Made by a program: the position numbers and the translations under genes. Below are positions 1-8,748 of a stretch of 64,000 bases of DNA, in pieces. This stretch comes from Pseudomonas viridiflava (GTDB taxonomy: Bacteria; Pseudomonadota; Gammaproteobacteria; Pseudomonadales; Pseudomonadaceae): assembly GCF_900585905.1 (NCBI RefSeq), contig NZ_UTVH01000034.1, positions 186,001 to 250,000 of the forward strand, in the 5' to 3' direction. The notes beneath the pieces were generated by a model. That model worked only from the letters and a program-made list of their open reading frames with translations, was not told the DNA's origin and did not search any database. The first letter of the stretch is position 1. Each line of letters opens with the position of its first letter.

Positions 1-68
1 TGGCTGTCGGCCCAGACTGGGCTTGCGGCCAGGGCAATCAGTGAAAAAGCAGCACTTCGGATCAACAT
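1..68 (-). CDS. N-terminal fragment of an exported protein
   Basis: Only the first 22 codons lie in the window; the gene runs off the left edge on the minus strand. The start at 66-68 follows a clear GGAGG ribosome site. The visible residues form a Sec signal peptide: MLIR, a hydrophobic Ala/Leu-rich core, then a probable cleavage site after VWA before DS. The product is therefore probably periplasmic or outer-membrane. It is divergent from a metal-type response regulator and shares its 160-bp upstream region, so it may belong to that regulon (inference). Its function cannot be read from this fragment. Confidence 0.6.
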   Translation of the reverse strand, partial: MLIRSAAFSLIALAASPVWADS

Positions 69-148
69 GCGGTCCTCCCGGATCGGGCTCGGTTGAGCCA
101 GTGGCGGCCATGATGCGCAATCGATGCGCACAAACCGATTGCGCCTGG

Positions 149-164
149 ATTACCAATTTGTAAT
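149..164. promoter_or_regulatory. Candidate response-regulator operator (ATTAC-N6-GTAAT)
   Basis: A perfect inverted repeat, ATTAC CAATTT GTAAT, lies between the exported-protein gene and the response regulator. Its layout resembles the cop/cus box recognised by CopR/CusR-family regulators (dyad TGACA-type half sites). It sits 65 bp before the regulator start, which would suit autoregulation. The assignment is inference from position and symmetry. Confidence 0.45.
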
Positions 165-228
165 GAGGCCAGAGACCCTATCGGCTTAGGCTATGTGGCT
201 GGACTATGGGCTTGGGCCGGAGGACAAC

Positions 229-900
229 ATGCGCATCCTGGTTGTGGAAGACGAAGCAAAGACCGCCGATTACCTGCGCAAGGGCCTGGGCGAATCCGGT
301 TATGGGGTGGAAGTGGCCCTCAATGGCCTCGATGGCCTGCATCTGGTGCAGGAAAGCGAGTTCGACCTGATCATCCTCGATGTCATGTTGCCGGGCCTGG
401 ATGGCTGGCAGTTGTTGCAGATCATTCGACGCAAGTGGCAGACCCCGGTGCTGTTTCTGACCGCCCGAGATGCGGTTGAGGATCGGGTCAAGGGGCTTGA
501 ACTGGGCGCTGATGATTACCTGGTTAAACCCTTTTCCTACGCCGAGCTGCTGGCCCGGGTGCGCACGTTGCTGCGGCGCGGCCCGCCCAGAGAAGTGGAG
601 CAGTTTCAGGTGGCGGACCTGCACCTGGACCTGCTCAAGCGCAAGGTCACCCGGGAGGGCGGGCGCCTGAGCCTGACCAACAAGGAGTTTGCCTTGCTGC
701 ATTTGCTGTTGAGCCGCGAGGGCGAGGTGCTTTCCCGCGCGCTGATCGCCTCACACGTGTGGAACATGAATTTCGACAGCGACACCAATGTCGTCGACGT
801 TGCCATCCGCCGCCTGCGCGCCAAGGTCGATGACCCTTATCGCGTCAAGCTGATCCATACCGTGCGGGGCATGGGTTACCGTCTGGAGGCGCAACCATGA
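229..900 (+). CDS. OmpR/CopR-family heavy-metal response regulator
   Basis: This 223-residue DNA-binding response regulator has a receiver domain (about 1-115, phospho-acceptor Asp51 in ILDVMLPG, conserved Lys in LVKPFSY) and a C-terminal winged helix (about 125-220, ending VRGMGYRLE). The family (CopR, CusR, IrlR, CzcR) activates metal export and tolerance genes after phosphorylation by its partner kinase. The ATG at 229 is chosen over an upstream ATG at 193 because it follows GGAGGAC and begins at the family-typical MRILVVEDE. Its stop overlaps the kinase start (ATGA), so the two are translationally coupled. Copper is the usual ligand of the closest named families, but the metal cannot be fixed from sequence. 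Confidence 0.9.
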   Translation: MRILVVEDEAKTADYLRKGLGESGYGVEVALNGLDGLHLVQESEFDLIILDVMLPGLDGWQLLQIIRRKWQTPVLFLTARDAVEDRVKGLELGADDYLVKPFSYAELLARVRTLLRRGPPREVEQFQVADLHLDLLKRKVTREGGRLSLTNKEFALLHLLLSREGEVLSRALIASHVWNMNFDSDTNVVDVAIRRLRAKVDDPYRVKLIHTVRGMGYRLEAQP

Positions 901-2282
901 CGCTGTTGCCGCGCACGTTGAGCCTGCGCCTGGCGTTGATGTTTGCGCTGGTCAGCGTGCTGCTGTCCGGGGCGATTGGTTTTTACCTGTATCAATCGCT
1001 GCAGCGCGAAGTGGCCTGGCGCGATGACCAGGCGTTGCTCGGCCGGGTGCAGCGCATGCAGGCGCTGATTCACGACAGCGAGAGTATCGAGGCGCTCAGA
1101 GCCAGGCCGCAGTTGTACGAAAACATGCTGGGCAATCGCGATAACGTGTTGTGGATCGTCGACGCCGCCGGGCAGTTGCTGATCGACGTCAACCCGCTGG
1201 CCCTGCCGCTACCGCAGTTGCCGCCCACGTCAGCGCCGCAGCTGGGTGACAGCCCGGGCAATCCGGCCCTGCGCCTGGCGTGGATCGATGTGCCGGGTGC
1301 CGAGCGCGGTCTGACCCTGATCGCGGGCAAGCTGGTCGATGAGCGCGAGCAGATGCTCAGCGCCTATCGTTTCAAGCTTTGGCTGGCTTTGTCAGTGGGC
1401 GCGGTCATGGCGTTTCTGCTGGGCTGGCTGGTCAGCCAGCGTGGCCTGCGCGCGGTGCGAGCGTTGGCGACGCGTGCGGCGGCCATCGATGCGCGCAATC
1501 TGCACCTGCGTCTGCACGAGTTCGAGCAGGTCAATGAACTGAGCGCTTTAAGCCACGCCCTCAATCAGATGCTGGCGCGGCTGGAAAACGGCTTCCTTCA
1601 GCTGTCGCGCTTCAGCGAGGACCTGGCCCATGAAATGCGCACGCCGTTGAGCAATCTCATGGGGCAAACCCAGCAGGCGCTGGGGCGGGGCCGTTCGGCT
1701 GAGGAGTATCAGGACTTGCTGGTGTCCAGTCAGGAAGAGTACGAGCGCCTGGCCCGGATGATCGACAGCATGCTGTTCCTGGCCCGCACCGAGCAGCCCA
1801 ACGCCTCCATTGCTCGCGAACCGGTCGATCTGCAGGCGCTGGTGGCGCAGTTGTGCGAGTACTTCGAGGGCATGGCGCAGGAGCGCGGCATCGAGTTGAT
1901 CAACCACTGCGTCGGCACCGTGCAGGCAGATCCGCATCTGCTGCGTCGGGCGCTGGCCAACCTGCTGGCCAATGCCCTGCGCCATGCGCTGCCTGATTCT
2001 CCCGTGACGATCAGCAGCGTGATCAGCCCAGGCGCCGTCACCCGGCTCGCGGTGCATAACCTCGGCGAGCCGATTGCCTCGCAGCACCTGCCGCATCTGT
2101 TCGAGCGTTTCTATCGCTGCGACCCCTCGCGAAACCAGCCCGGTGATTCCGGCGGGCTGGGGCTGGCCATCGTGCACTCGATCATGCAGGCCCATGGTGG
2201 TCAGGTGGAGGTTGCGAGCAGCAAGGCAGGGACGACATTCACCTTGTCGCTGCCGATTATTGACGTACAGCCGCCGCTCTGA
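897..2282 (+). CDS. Heavy-metal sensor histidine kinase
   Basis: This 461-residue inner-membrane kinase is the partner of the upstream regulator (ATGA overlap). Order of parts: first membrane helix (about 10-30), periplasmic sensor loop (about 31-155), second helix (around 160-182), HAMP linker, dimerisation/phospho-acceptor segment with His in [13 protein letters not shown], and an ATPase domain with an N-box ([12 protein letters not shown]) and a glycine-rich [11 protein letters not shown] lid. The sequence fits the CusS/CopS/IrlS heavy-metal sensor family in length and architecture. The periplasmic loop is the least conserved part, so the ligand is not predictable. Confidence 0.88.
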   Translation: MTLLPRTLSLRLALMFALVSVLLSGAIGFYLYQSLQREVAWRDDQALLGRVQRMQALIHDSESIEALRARPQLYENMLGNRDNVLWIVDAAGQLLIDVNPLALPLPQLPPTSAPQLGDSPGNPALRLAWIDVPGAERGLTLIAGKLVDEREQMLSAYRFKLWLALSVGAVMAFLLGWLVSQRGLRAVRALATRAAAIDARNLHLRLHEFEQVNELSALSHALNQMLARLENGFLQLSRFSEDLAHEMRTPLSNLMGQTQQALGRGRSAEEYQDLLVSSQEEYERLARMIDSMLFLARTEQPNASIAREPVDLQALVAQLCEYFEGMAQERGIELINHCVGTVQADPHLLRRALANLLANALRHALPDSPVTISSVISPGAVTRLAVHNLGEPIASQHLPHLFERFYRCDPSRNQPGDSGGLGLAIVHSIMQAHGGQVEVASSKAGTTFTLSLPIIDVQPPL

Positions 2283-2367
2283 CTGCTATCAGCAAGGTGC
2301 AGGTCTCGACATTGGCAGAGCGAGCGGCTAGGTTTCAATCTCTTGAATCCGTTAGGCAGGGCTCATC

Positions 2368-2901
2368 TTGACCCGACTTGAACACCTCCAACTCATGGCT
2401 CGCTACAACCTGTGGATGAACGACAAACTCCTCGTTGCCGCAGCAGGTCTTCCGGCCGCGCAACTGATTGCCGAGCGCCAGGCTTTCTTTGGCTCGATCC
2501 TCGGCACGCTGAATCATCTGCTGGTCGGGGACATCATCTGGCTCAAGCGTTTCAGCACGCATCCGGCAGGGTGCAGCGCGCTGGCGCAGGTGCGCGCCTT
2601 GCCTGACCCGCAAACCCTGCGCCAGACGCTGTGCGCCAGCCTGGATGATCTGGCGCCAGTGCGCAGAATGGTTGACCAGACCATTTTCGACTGGGCCGCT
2701 GGCCTGCACGAAAATGATCTGGATGTCGCCCTGACTTACGTCAACATGGCGGGCGTCGAGGCGACCCGGGACTTCCACGCGCTGTTGCTGCACTTCTTCA
2801 ATCACCAGACTCATCATCGCGGCCAGGCCACAACCCTGCTGTCCCAGGCCGGGGCGGACGTCGGTACCACCGACCTGATTGCGCTGGTGGAAGATATTTA
2901 A
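2368..2901 (+). CDS. DinB-family protein (putative metal-dependent hydrolase fold)
   Basis: A 177-residue protein of the DinB/DfsB four-helix-bundle superfamily, members of which bind a metal through three His residues. Visible candidate ligands are His in GTLNHLLVGD and the HHRGQ segment near residue 150 (NHQTHHRGQAT). The assigned start is a TTG at 2368 behind GGCAGGG, because the LEHLQLMARYNLW helix matches the usual family N-terminus; the first in-frame ATG is at 2395 and would remove nine residues. The family includes bacillithiol- and mycothiol-dependent enzymes, but the role in pseudomonads is unknown. The stop overlaps the convergent glutathione transferase gene by 4 bp. Confidence 0.75.
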   Translation: MTRLEHLQLMARYNLWMNDKLLVAAAGLPAAQLIAERQAFFGSILGTLNHLLVGDIIWLKRFSTHPAGCSALAQVRALPDPQTLRQTLCASLDDLAPVRRMVDQTIFDWAAGLHENDLDVALTYVNMAGVEATRDFHALLLHFFNHQTHHRGQATTLLSQAGADVGTTDLIALVEDI

Positions 2902-3536
2902 CGCGCCAGGGCAGGGCGCTCCAGGGTCAGCCAGCGCTGGACAGAGGGGCGCTGCCACTGAAGCCGGGCATACTCCACCAGCAGCGTCGGCACCTGGTCG
3001 CCATTGAGTATCAGCCTGTTGAGCATCAGCGCCAGATCGGTATCGGCGATGGTCCAATGGCCGCACAGGTAATCCGAGTGATTGTCTAGCAGCGTTTGGG
3101 CTGCGGCGATCAACTTGCGTGCCGCGCATTGCGCCGACGCTGACAGTGGCGCAGCTTTAATTCCGTAAAAAACCACCTGTGTCGAACGCTCGCTCCTTAT
3201 CGGTAGCAGGTCGCTGCGCAGCCAGGCCTGAACCTGCCTGGCTTTGGCGCGTGATGCCGGGTCTGTCGGATAGACCCTGGTCTGCGGGAACAACTCCTCA
3301 AGATATTCGCTGATGGCCGATGATTCCGTCAGGGCAACCTCACCATGCACCAGAGTCGGCACCCGTTGTGTAAGGGACACGCGGGCGTAGCTGTTGCCCA
3401 AATGCTCCTCCGCCTCAAGGTTCACCCTATGCATCTCGAAATCAATGCCTTTTTCCAGCAGCGTTACGTAAACCGACATTGCATAGGGGCTGGTCAGTTG
3501 GGAATCCACGTACAGGCGAATCGGTGTATGCGTCAT
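2898..3536 (-). CDS. yfcF: YfcF-type glutathione S-transferase
   Basis: A 212-residue cytosolic glutathione transferase. It has an N-terminal thioredoxin-like domain (about 5-85; RVPTLVHGEVALTESSAI carries the cis-Pro and the glutathione-binding ES pair) and an all-helical C-terminal domain. Long stretches match E. coli YfcF as I recall it (RARQVQAWLRSDLLPIR, TDLALMLNRLILNGDQVP). YfcF conjugates glutathione and has peroxidase activity, which suggests a role in oxidative-stress detoxification. The gene is isolated and convergent with the DinB-like gene. Confidence 0.85.
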   Translation of the reverse strand: MTHTPIRLYVDSQLTSPYAMSVYVTLLEKGIDFEMHRVNLEAEEHLGNSYARVSLTQRVPTLVHGEVALTESSAISEYLEELFPQTRVYPTDPASRAKARQVQAWLRSDLLPIRSERSTQVVFYGIKAAPLSASAQCAARKLIAAAQTLLDNHSDYLCGHWTIADTDLALMLNRLILNGDQVPTLLVEYARLQWQRPSVQRWLTLERPALAR

Positions 3537-3723
3537 GCGGGCAAGTCCGGAAGGTGAGTCTGCACACTACGCACGTACCAGGCTGGATAGAAATCGCGGT
3601 TTTTCATCGGCCCATTCCTTGCTGGAATATTGCTATCCGCTTCTTGCTGCCAAAAGCGCAATCGCGCACATTGGCGGCAATCGCAGCGCGCTGCACTGGA
3701 CACCCAACCGATGAGGACACCCC

Positions 3724-4182
3724 ATGACGCAGCTGGTCTGGCTTGCGCAACACATGCAGCACAGCGACACCCTGGCCGAGCGGCTTTATCGCCAATTCGA
3801 CTACGAATATGCCGACCAGACCCTGCAGCAGTGGCAGCGGACGTTTGCCGAAGGCCAGCTTGATGGTCGCTGGGAATGCCTCATCGCGCTGGATCAGGGT
3901 CAGTTGCTGGGGTGCGCTGCGCTGGCCCGCGACGACCTGGCACTGCGCCCGGAGCTGACCCCCTGGCTGGCGTGTGTGCTGGTGCAGCCTGAGGCTCGCG
4001 GGGCGGGGCTCGCCGCACAGTTGATCGAAGCCATCTGTGACCGCGCCAGAGAGATCGGCGTGAGCACGTTGTACCTGCATACCCACGACCAGAACGCTTA
4101 CTACGCCAGACGTGGCTGGGAACCACTTGAACCTTTCGAGGCCTGGGGCAAACAACACTGGCTGATGACGCGTCGGCTATAG
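3724..4182 (+). CDS. GNAT-family N-acetyltransferase
   Basis: A 152-residue single-domain acyltransferase using acetyl-CoA. The acetyl-CoA pyrophosphate loop (motif A) reads VQPEARGAGLAAQLI, followed by the strand LYLHTHDQNAYYARRGWEP, typical of GNAT C-terminal motif B (N-x-x-x-Y-x-x-x-G-[FW]). The start follows a good GAGGACACCCC ribosome site. There is no operon partner. The acceptor substrate is not predictable; amino acids, antibiotics and protein N-termini are all possible in this family. Confidence 0.82.
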   Translation: MTQLVWLAQHMQHSDTLAERLYRQFDYEYADQTLQQWQRTFAEGQLDGRWECLIALDQGQLLGCAALARDDLALRPELTPWLACVLVQPEARGAGLAAQLIEAICDRAREIGVSTLYLHTHDQNAYYARRGWEPLEPFEAWGKQHWLMTRRL

Positions 4183-4365
4183 TGATGGGGCACCGCCATT
4201 GTCACGGTGCGTGTGACAGTCTTCCCACATCGTCAGTCGAAACGTCTCAGGCCCGCCGGATAAGCGGGATAAAGGCCCCTTCATCTCAGCCGATAGTTTT
4301 TTCATGACCCCATTCAACTTGATGCGTCGTCCAGCCCGTCCATGCCTTCTCTGCGAGGCTGCTCG

Positions 4366-5412
4366 ATGAACACCCTGTCGGCCAGTGATCGTGCGCAGTT
4401 GCTGCGCGAGGCCACTGCGCAATTCTGGCAACACATTATCCCCATCGTACAAATCGCTTTCGGCATCCACGTCGTGCTGTTCGTGTTGTTTGGCTTGCTG
4501 CAGGTGCCGCTGCTGGTGGCCGGCAATGCGCTGAGCATCGCGGCTTACGTGGTCTGCCTCATGGCCATCCGCGCCAGGCGTTACACCTTTGCCGGGGCGC
4601 TGATGAGCGTAGAGATCATCCTGCATGGGGCGCTGGCGACGTGGGTACTGGGCTGGAACAGCAACTTTTATTTTTACCTGTACTGCCTGGTGCCCATCAT
4701 TGCCTTCAGTTTCCAGCACGCGCGTCGCTGGCGGTTGTGCTTCAACCTGGCAATCATCGTGGTGCTGGTTGGTGGCTTTGTCCTGCGCCGGCGCATGGGC
4801 ATCGAGGCGGTGGTCAGCGCCCAGATGCTGGAAGTCTTTGCCATCGCCAATGTCTCCATCGCAACCTTGCTGCTGTTGCATGGCACCGCACTGTCGGTGC
4901 GTTTTGCCCGTTCGATGCAGCTCAATCTGTTCCACAGCGCCAACCGCGACAGCCTGACCAATCTCTATACCCGCCGCCGGGTGCTGCAGGGCGTACGTCA
5001 GCTGGTCGATTCGGTACCGGCGGCAATCATTCTGCTGGACATTGACCATTTCAAACTGATCAACGACCGCCTCGGGCACGAGAAGGGCGACCTGATCCTG
5101 CAGCGGGTGGCGGAGGCCATCAACAGTAACGTGCGTGCCACCGATGTCGCCTCGCGCTGGGGCGGCGAGGAGTTTCTGGTGTTGATGCCGGATGCGACCG
5201 AAGACGCCGCGCGGATGGTAGCTGACCGGATTATGCTGCACATCCGCCAGTGGGTCGGCCAGGTGGAGCCCACACCCTTGAACGTCACGGCGACCCTTGC
5301 CATCAGCCAGATCCGCCCGGGTGAGAGCTTCGAAAAAGCCTTGGCGCGCGCTGATCAGGGGCTGTACCGGGGTAAACAGCAAGGCCGTGACCAGGTGGTC
5401 ATGGCCTGCTGA
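4366..5412 (+). CDS. Membrane-anchored diguanylate cyclase (GGDEF)
   Basis: A 348-residue protein predicted to make cyclic di-GMP from two GTP. The N-terminal half (about 20-185) holds five or six hydrophobic helices with short loops and no recognisable periplasmic sensor domain. The C-terminal half is a GGDEF domain with active-site motif RWGGEEF near residue 266 and an intact product-inhibition I-site, RATD five residues upstream. The enzyme should therefore be active and feedback-inhibited. The ATG at 4366 (MNTLSAS) is preferred to one at 4342 because GAGG lies just upstream. The sensed signal is unknown, but a membrane-embedded sensor is implied. Confidence 0.88.
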   Translation: MNTLSASDRAQLLREATAQFWQHIIPIVQIAFGIHVVLFVLFGLLQVPLLVAGNALSIAAYVVCLMAIRARRYTFAGALMSVEIILHGALATWVLGWNSNFYFYLYCLVPIIAFSFQHARRWRLCFNLAIIVVLVGGFVLRRRMGIEAVVSAQMLEVFAIANVSIATLLLLHGTALSVRFARSMQLNLFHSANRDSLTNLYTRRRVLQGVRQLVDSVPAAIILLDIDHFKLINDRLGHEKGDLILQRVAEAINSNVRATDVASRWGGEEFLVLMPDATEDAARMVADRIMLHIRQWVGQVEPTPLNVTATLAISQIRPGESFEKALARADQGLYRGKQQGRDQVVMAC

Positions 5413-5426
5413 GTGCAGATCAGGCA

Positions 5427-5921
5427 TCAGGCAATGGGATGCTGTTCAAGCCATTTCCCGACGTCGAACGACGGGCACGCCTTGATGAATTCGTTCGGGG
5501 TGATTCTGCCGTCACGGTTCTTGTCTGGCGACAGATCGCGATGGCCCAGTATCCGGACGTCTGGGTAACGCCGCTTGAGTTGCGCCAGCAAGCGTTTCAG
5601 CGTGGCGAATTGCTCGGCGGTGAAGTTACTCTCGGGCGTGTCATGAGCGTTGACGCCACCGGCCAGGCAAATGCCGATTGAGTTGGCATTGTGCCCGCGC
5701 ACATGTGCGCCAACGGCTGTTTCCGGGCGGCCTGTCTCCAGTTCGCCAGTGCGGCGGATCACGTAGTGATAGCCCACGGTGTCAAAGCCGCGCTGGATAT
5801 GCCAACGGGTAATGTCGCCCACGCCGATGTCCTGGGTGGGGCGGGTGGCAGAGCAGTGGATCACGAGCAACTCAGTGCGGGTGCGCTCCACTGGCTGATA
5901 AGCAACAGGGGTCATGTTCAT
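5427..5921 (-). CDS. N-acetylmuramoyl-L-alanine amidase (Amidase_2 type)
   Basis: A 164-residue zinc amidase that would cleave the bond between MurNAc and L-Ala in peptidoglycan. Zinc ligands are visible as His in LLVIHCSAT and in ILGHRDLSPDKN; the mid-domain GYHYVIRRTGEL segment is typical. There is no signal peptide, as in phage T7-lysozyme-like and AmpD-like cytosolic amidases. The start at 5921 follows AAGGA; in-frame ATGs at 5945 and 5984 would lengthen it. It lies downstream of, and overlaps by 50 bp, the 3' end of the phosphatase gene on the same strand. No phage genes are nearby, so a domesticated lysin or a peptidoglycan-recycling role are both possible. Confidence 0.8.
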   Translation of the reverse strand: MNMTPVAYQPVERTRTELLVIHCSATRPTQDIGVGDITRWHIQRGFDTVGYHYVIRRTGELETGRPETAVGAHVRGHNANSIGICLAGGVNAHDTPESNFTAEQFATLKRLLAQLKRRYPDVRILGHRDLSPDKNRDGRITPNEFIKACPSFDVGKWLEQHPIA

Positions 5922-7701
5922 GCTTTGCGTTCCTTGCAAGGTCATTGGAGCCTTCAAGGAATACGCATATGGCCCTGCCATCAAGTCGGCCGTTGCGGGC
6001 GTCGGCCGACAGCTGATTCAGCTGATCATGTAGGAATTGCAGTGCATTGGTCAGATCGCCCAGGGGCGTCTGGCCACGGGCGATCATCGCCTCATCCCGC
6101 TCCTTGAGGCCGTCCAGCTGTTCCAGGCCATGAATCCGGGTGATCAGGCGCAGGATCGAAGCGGTGTCGTAAACCGTGTGGTCCACCGTGCCCTTGCGTG
6201 CGAACGGAGAAATGACCAGCGCCGGTATGCGCGAGCCGGGGCCCCAGCGATCCCCCTGGGGCGGCGCGACGTGGTCCCACCAGCCGCCATTCTCGTCGAC
6301 AGTGATCACCACCACCATGTTGTCCCACTGCGGGCTGGCACGCAGCACCTTGATCGCGCGGTCAAGGTGCCGGTCGCCGGCGGCGACATCGGCGTAACCG
6401 GCGTGCATGTTCAGATTGCCCTGGGGTTTGTAGAACGTCACCGCAGGCAGCTTGCCCGCTTCGGCGTCGGCGAAGAAGGTGTTGCTGCCGGATTCATCGC
6501 CCAGGCCGCCGTCGCGCAAACGTTTTTTGCGCTCCTGTGGATGCTGCGGGCCTTGCTGCTCGAAGTAATTGAAGGGTTGGTGGTGGTATTGAAAATTGGG
6601 GATCTTGGGAATGCCGGTGGAGTCCTTGAACTGGTCAAGCGTGACCTGCCAGGCGCCGGCATACCACGCCCAGTCAATGTTCTTTTGCGACAGCTTGTCG
6701 CCAATGTGCTCGTGGTGCTGTGGCACCAGTACGTTGGGCAAATCCGGTTTGGAATAATCGGGCTTTTCCGGGTCGCGCAACCAGGTTGGCCAGTAGGGCG
6801 GCGCCAGAGTATTCACCGCATAGCCATCCGGCGTCAGTGCGCTGGGGCCGAATTGTGGCGGGCCGGTCATGGCGCTGGCGGGTGACTGCGGCAGCGGCTT
6901 GAGGCGCGAGTCGGTCGGGTCGTCGCTCTCAAGCGTGGCGATCTGTGACTTGGCCACCGAGCTGGCGGCGGCCGGATACACCGGCGCAGTGGCCGCGATC
7001 AGATACTGGTGGTTGAGGAACGAACCACCGAAGGCGCCCTGGAAAAAGTTGTCGCAGAGCACGAACTCCTTCGCCACATCCCACAGGCGCAATGAATAGC
7101 GGGTTTGGGCATAGTGCCCCATGGTCAGGCCACCGGCATCGGCCCAGGCGACGAACCGGTCATTCTTGCCGCCGTTGATCTGCATCTGGTTCTGATAGAA
7201 CACATGCCACAGGTCGCGGGTGACCAGGCTCAATGGCAAATCTTCGCCGCCTGGGCCTTTCAGGGCGAAGGGCGCGTTGGGCAGGTTTTCCTGAAACTGA
7301 GTACCCGCCGGGTAACTGACTCCGTCGACGCTCTGCGGACCCAGCTGCAGCACGCCGCCCCAGGCTGGGGGCAGCGTGCCAAGCACTGAGCCATCCCGAT
7401 CGCGTTGGCGATAATCGTCAGGCTGCAGAGCGGAAAGAGGTTTTTCCACTCCGGGAAAATTGCCGAAAAGGTTATTGAAACTGCGGTTCTCGGCGTAGAT
7501 GACCACCACGGTCTTGATGTGGTCACGCAGGGCGCGGTCCAACTCCGTCCCGCTCAGTTGGGCGACAGGTGCAGCGCCCGGTTTTTGTTCGGCACTGGCG
7601 TACCCGCTCAGGCTCATGCCCGCGCCCAGTGCCGCCATGCCGCCGAGGAACCGTCGGCGACCGGTATCAGTCTTCGAGGCGTCGTCTGTCTTGTCGCTCA
7701 T
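5872..7701 (-). CDS. Tat-exported AcpA-like acid phosphatase / phosphoesterase
   Basis: A 609-residue exported phosphoesterase of the AcpA / bacterial phospholipase C superfamily. A twin-arginine signal (GRRRFLGGMAALGAG) ends near ASA, so it is exported folded, probably with bound metal. Core motifs include VVVIYAENRSFNNLFG near the N-terminus (the AENRSF metal/nucleophile region) and a C-terminal VVVITVDENGGWWDHV with an acidic metal-binding run. The family hydrolyses phosphomonoesters or phospholipids. After GDLTNALQFL, where I expect relatives to end, about 50 polar residues follow and overlap the amidase start. A lost stop or frameshift could explain that tail. The start has an AGGTG ribosome site. 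Confidence 0.82.
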   Translation of the reverse strand: MSDKTDDASKTDTGRRRFLGGMAALGAGMSLSGYASAEQKPGAAPVAQLSGTELDRALRDHIKTVVVIYAENRSFNNLFGNFPGVEKPLSALQPDDYRQRDRDGSVLGTLPPAWGGVLQLGPQSVDGVSYPAGTQFQENLPNAPFALKGPGGEDLPLSLVTRDLWHVFYQNQMQINGGKNDRFVAWADAGGLTMGHYAQTRYSLRLWDVAKEFVLCDNFFQGAFGGSFLNHQYLIAATAPVYPAAASSVAKSQIATLESDDPTDSRLKPLPQSPASAMTGPPQFGPSALTPDGYAVNTLAPPYWPTWLRDPEKPDYSKPDLPNVLVPQHHEHIGDKLSQKNIDWAWYAGAWQVTLDQFKDSTGIPKIPNFQYHHQPFNYFEQQGPQHPQERKKRLRDGGLGDESGSNTFFADAEAGKLPAVTFYKPQGNLNMHAGYADVAAGDRHLDRAIKVLRASPQWDNMVVVITVDENGGWWDHVAPPQGDRWGPGSRIPALVISPFARKGTVDHTVYDTASILRLITRIHGLEQLDGLKERDEAMIARGQTPLGDLTNALQFLHDQLNQLSADARNGRLDGRAICVFLEGSNDLARNAKHEHDPCCLSASGAHPH

Positions 7702-7809
7702 GAGTCACCTGCCTTCGCCAATATGTTGCTAAATGTTACGAGCAAAGGTAGCGGGGATCTGTGACGCAATTGCTACAAACGGTGGGAACGGTCAGCGACC
7801 GGCCATCGT

Positions 7810-8568
7810 TCACGGCATGTCGTTAAGGGGAGCGGAATACCGATCGATGATTTGCTGGATTTCCCCGGAGACTTTCATCCGCACCAGCGTGCGCAAAATC
7901 TGTTGCGTGGGCAGCGCAGGGTCGTTGCGCACAATGCAGCCGGCAGGTTGTTCATTGATCAGGGATATCGCTTTGAGCTGCCTGTTGCTGGGCAACTGAC
8001 GGTTAAACCAATCCAGCGCCAACTGATTGGAAACGGCGTAGTGGTAGCGGCCCGCCGCCAGCTTGCGCAGGACCTGCTCCTGGCTTCGGGCGTCTTCACG
8101 GATCCATTGATGGCCATTGAAAAGGGCTTGCAGTTCGGGATAGTTGTAGCCCAGCACGGTGCCGATGGTTTCGTTGTCGAACTGCGCTGGATAGGGGCCC
8201 GCAGCGGTGTCAGCGGACGCGACCAGCAAGTCGCGCTGGTGCAGGATCGGCAGGCTCCAGAGAAAATCGCCTGACAGGTTCGCTGCCCACGCCTGGGCGG
8301 CGTAACAGCGGATGTCGACATCCCCCCGCTCCAGCGCTGCCTGTACCCGCAGTCTGGGCAATACTCTGTACTGGGCGGTGCGGTCCATGTGCCGGGCCAG
8401 GCTCTGCATGATGTCAAACAGTATCCCGTTGACGGGTTGATAATCCTGCAGCTCGATCAGTGGCATCGACCAGCTGTCGGTCACTGAAAATTTCAATGTG
8501 GCTTCAGCCGCCCTGGCTGGATGGACAAACAGCACAAGCGCGGCCAGCAGTATCCGGTATCTACCCAT
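7810..8568 (-). CDS. Periplasmic solute-binding protein, family 3
   Basis: A 252-residue exported protein with a Sec signal (MGRYRILLAALVLF..., cleavage after ARA) and the two-lobed family 3 fold used for amino acid or polyol sensing and uptake (FDIMQSLARHMDRTAQYRVLPRLRVQAAL; later SNQLALDWFNRQLP). No permease or ATPase gene is adjacent, so it is an orphan that may serve a distant ABC system or act as a sensor. The start follows GAGGGACC. It is divergent from dnaX across 180 bp. The ligand cannot be deduced. Confidence 0.78.
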   Translation of the reverse strand: MGRYRILLAALVLFVHPARAAEATLKFSVTDSWSMPLIELQDYQPVNGILFDIMQSLARHMDRTAQYRVLPRLRVQAALERGDVDIRCYAAQAWAANLSGDFLWSLPILHQRDLLVASADTAAGPYPAQFDNETIGTVLGYNYPELQALFNGHQWIREDARSQEQVLRKLAAGRYHYAVSNQLALDWFNRQLPSNRQLKAISLINEQPAGCIVRNDPALPTQQILRTLVRMKVSGEIQQIIDRYSAPLNDMP

Positions 8569-8748
8569 GATGGTCCCTCAAATGCCCCTTGGACTTTACG
8601 CCGCGAACAGCGGCCGGTCTGGGCTCAGCCCTGCGTGCAGGGCATCCGTTTGCATAGCTTAGTCATATAAGACGAGCACACCAGATGCAATTTCGCCCCT
8701 GCTCCGCTAGCATTGGCGGTCTTGTGCTTTCAGTTGCGACGGTTTTCG

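Noticed and set aside
4177..5427. A 416-codon antisense frame across the diguanylate cyclase
   Set aside because: The plus strand encodes an intact GGDEF protein; the antisense product is low complexity and rich in His/Gln.
8569..8748. 4.5S SRP RNA gene (ffs) upstream of dnaX
   Set aside because: The conserved GGTCAGGTCCGGAAGGAAG core is absent; only a small palindrome (8628-8643) is present.
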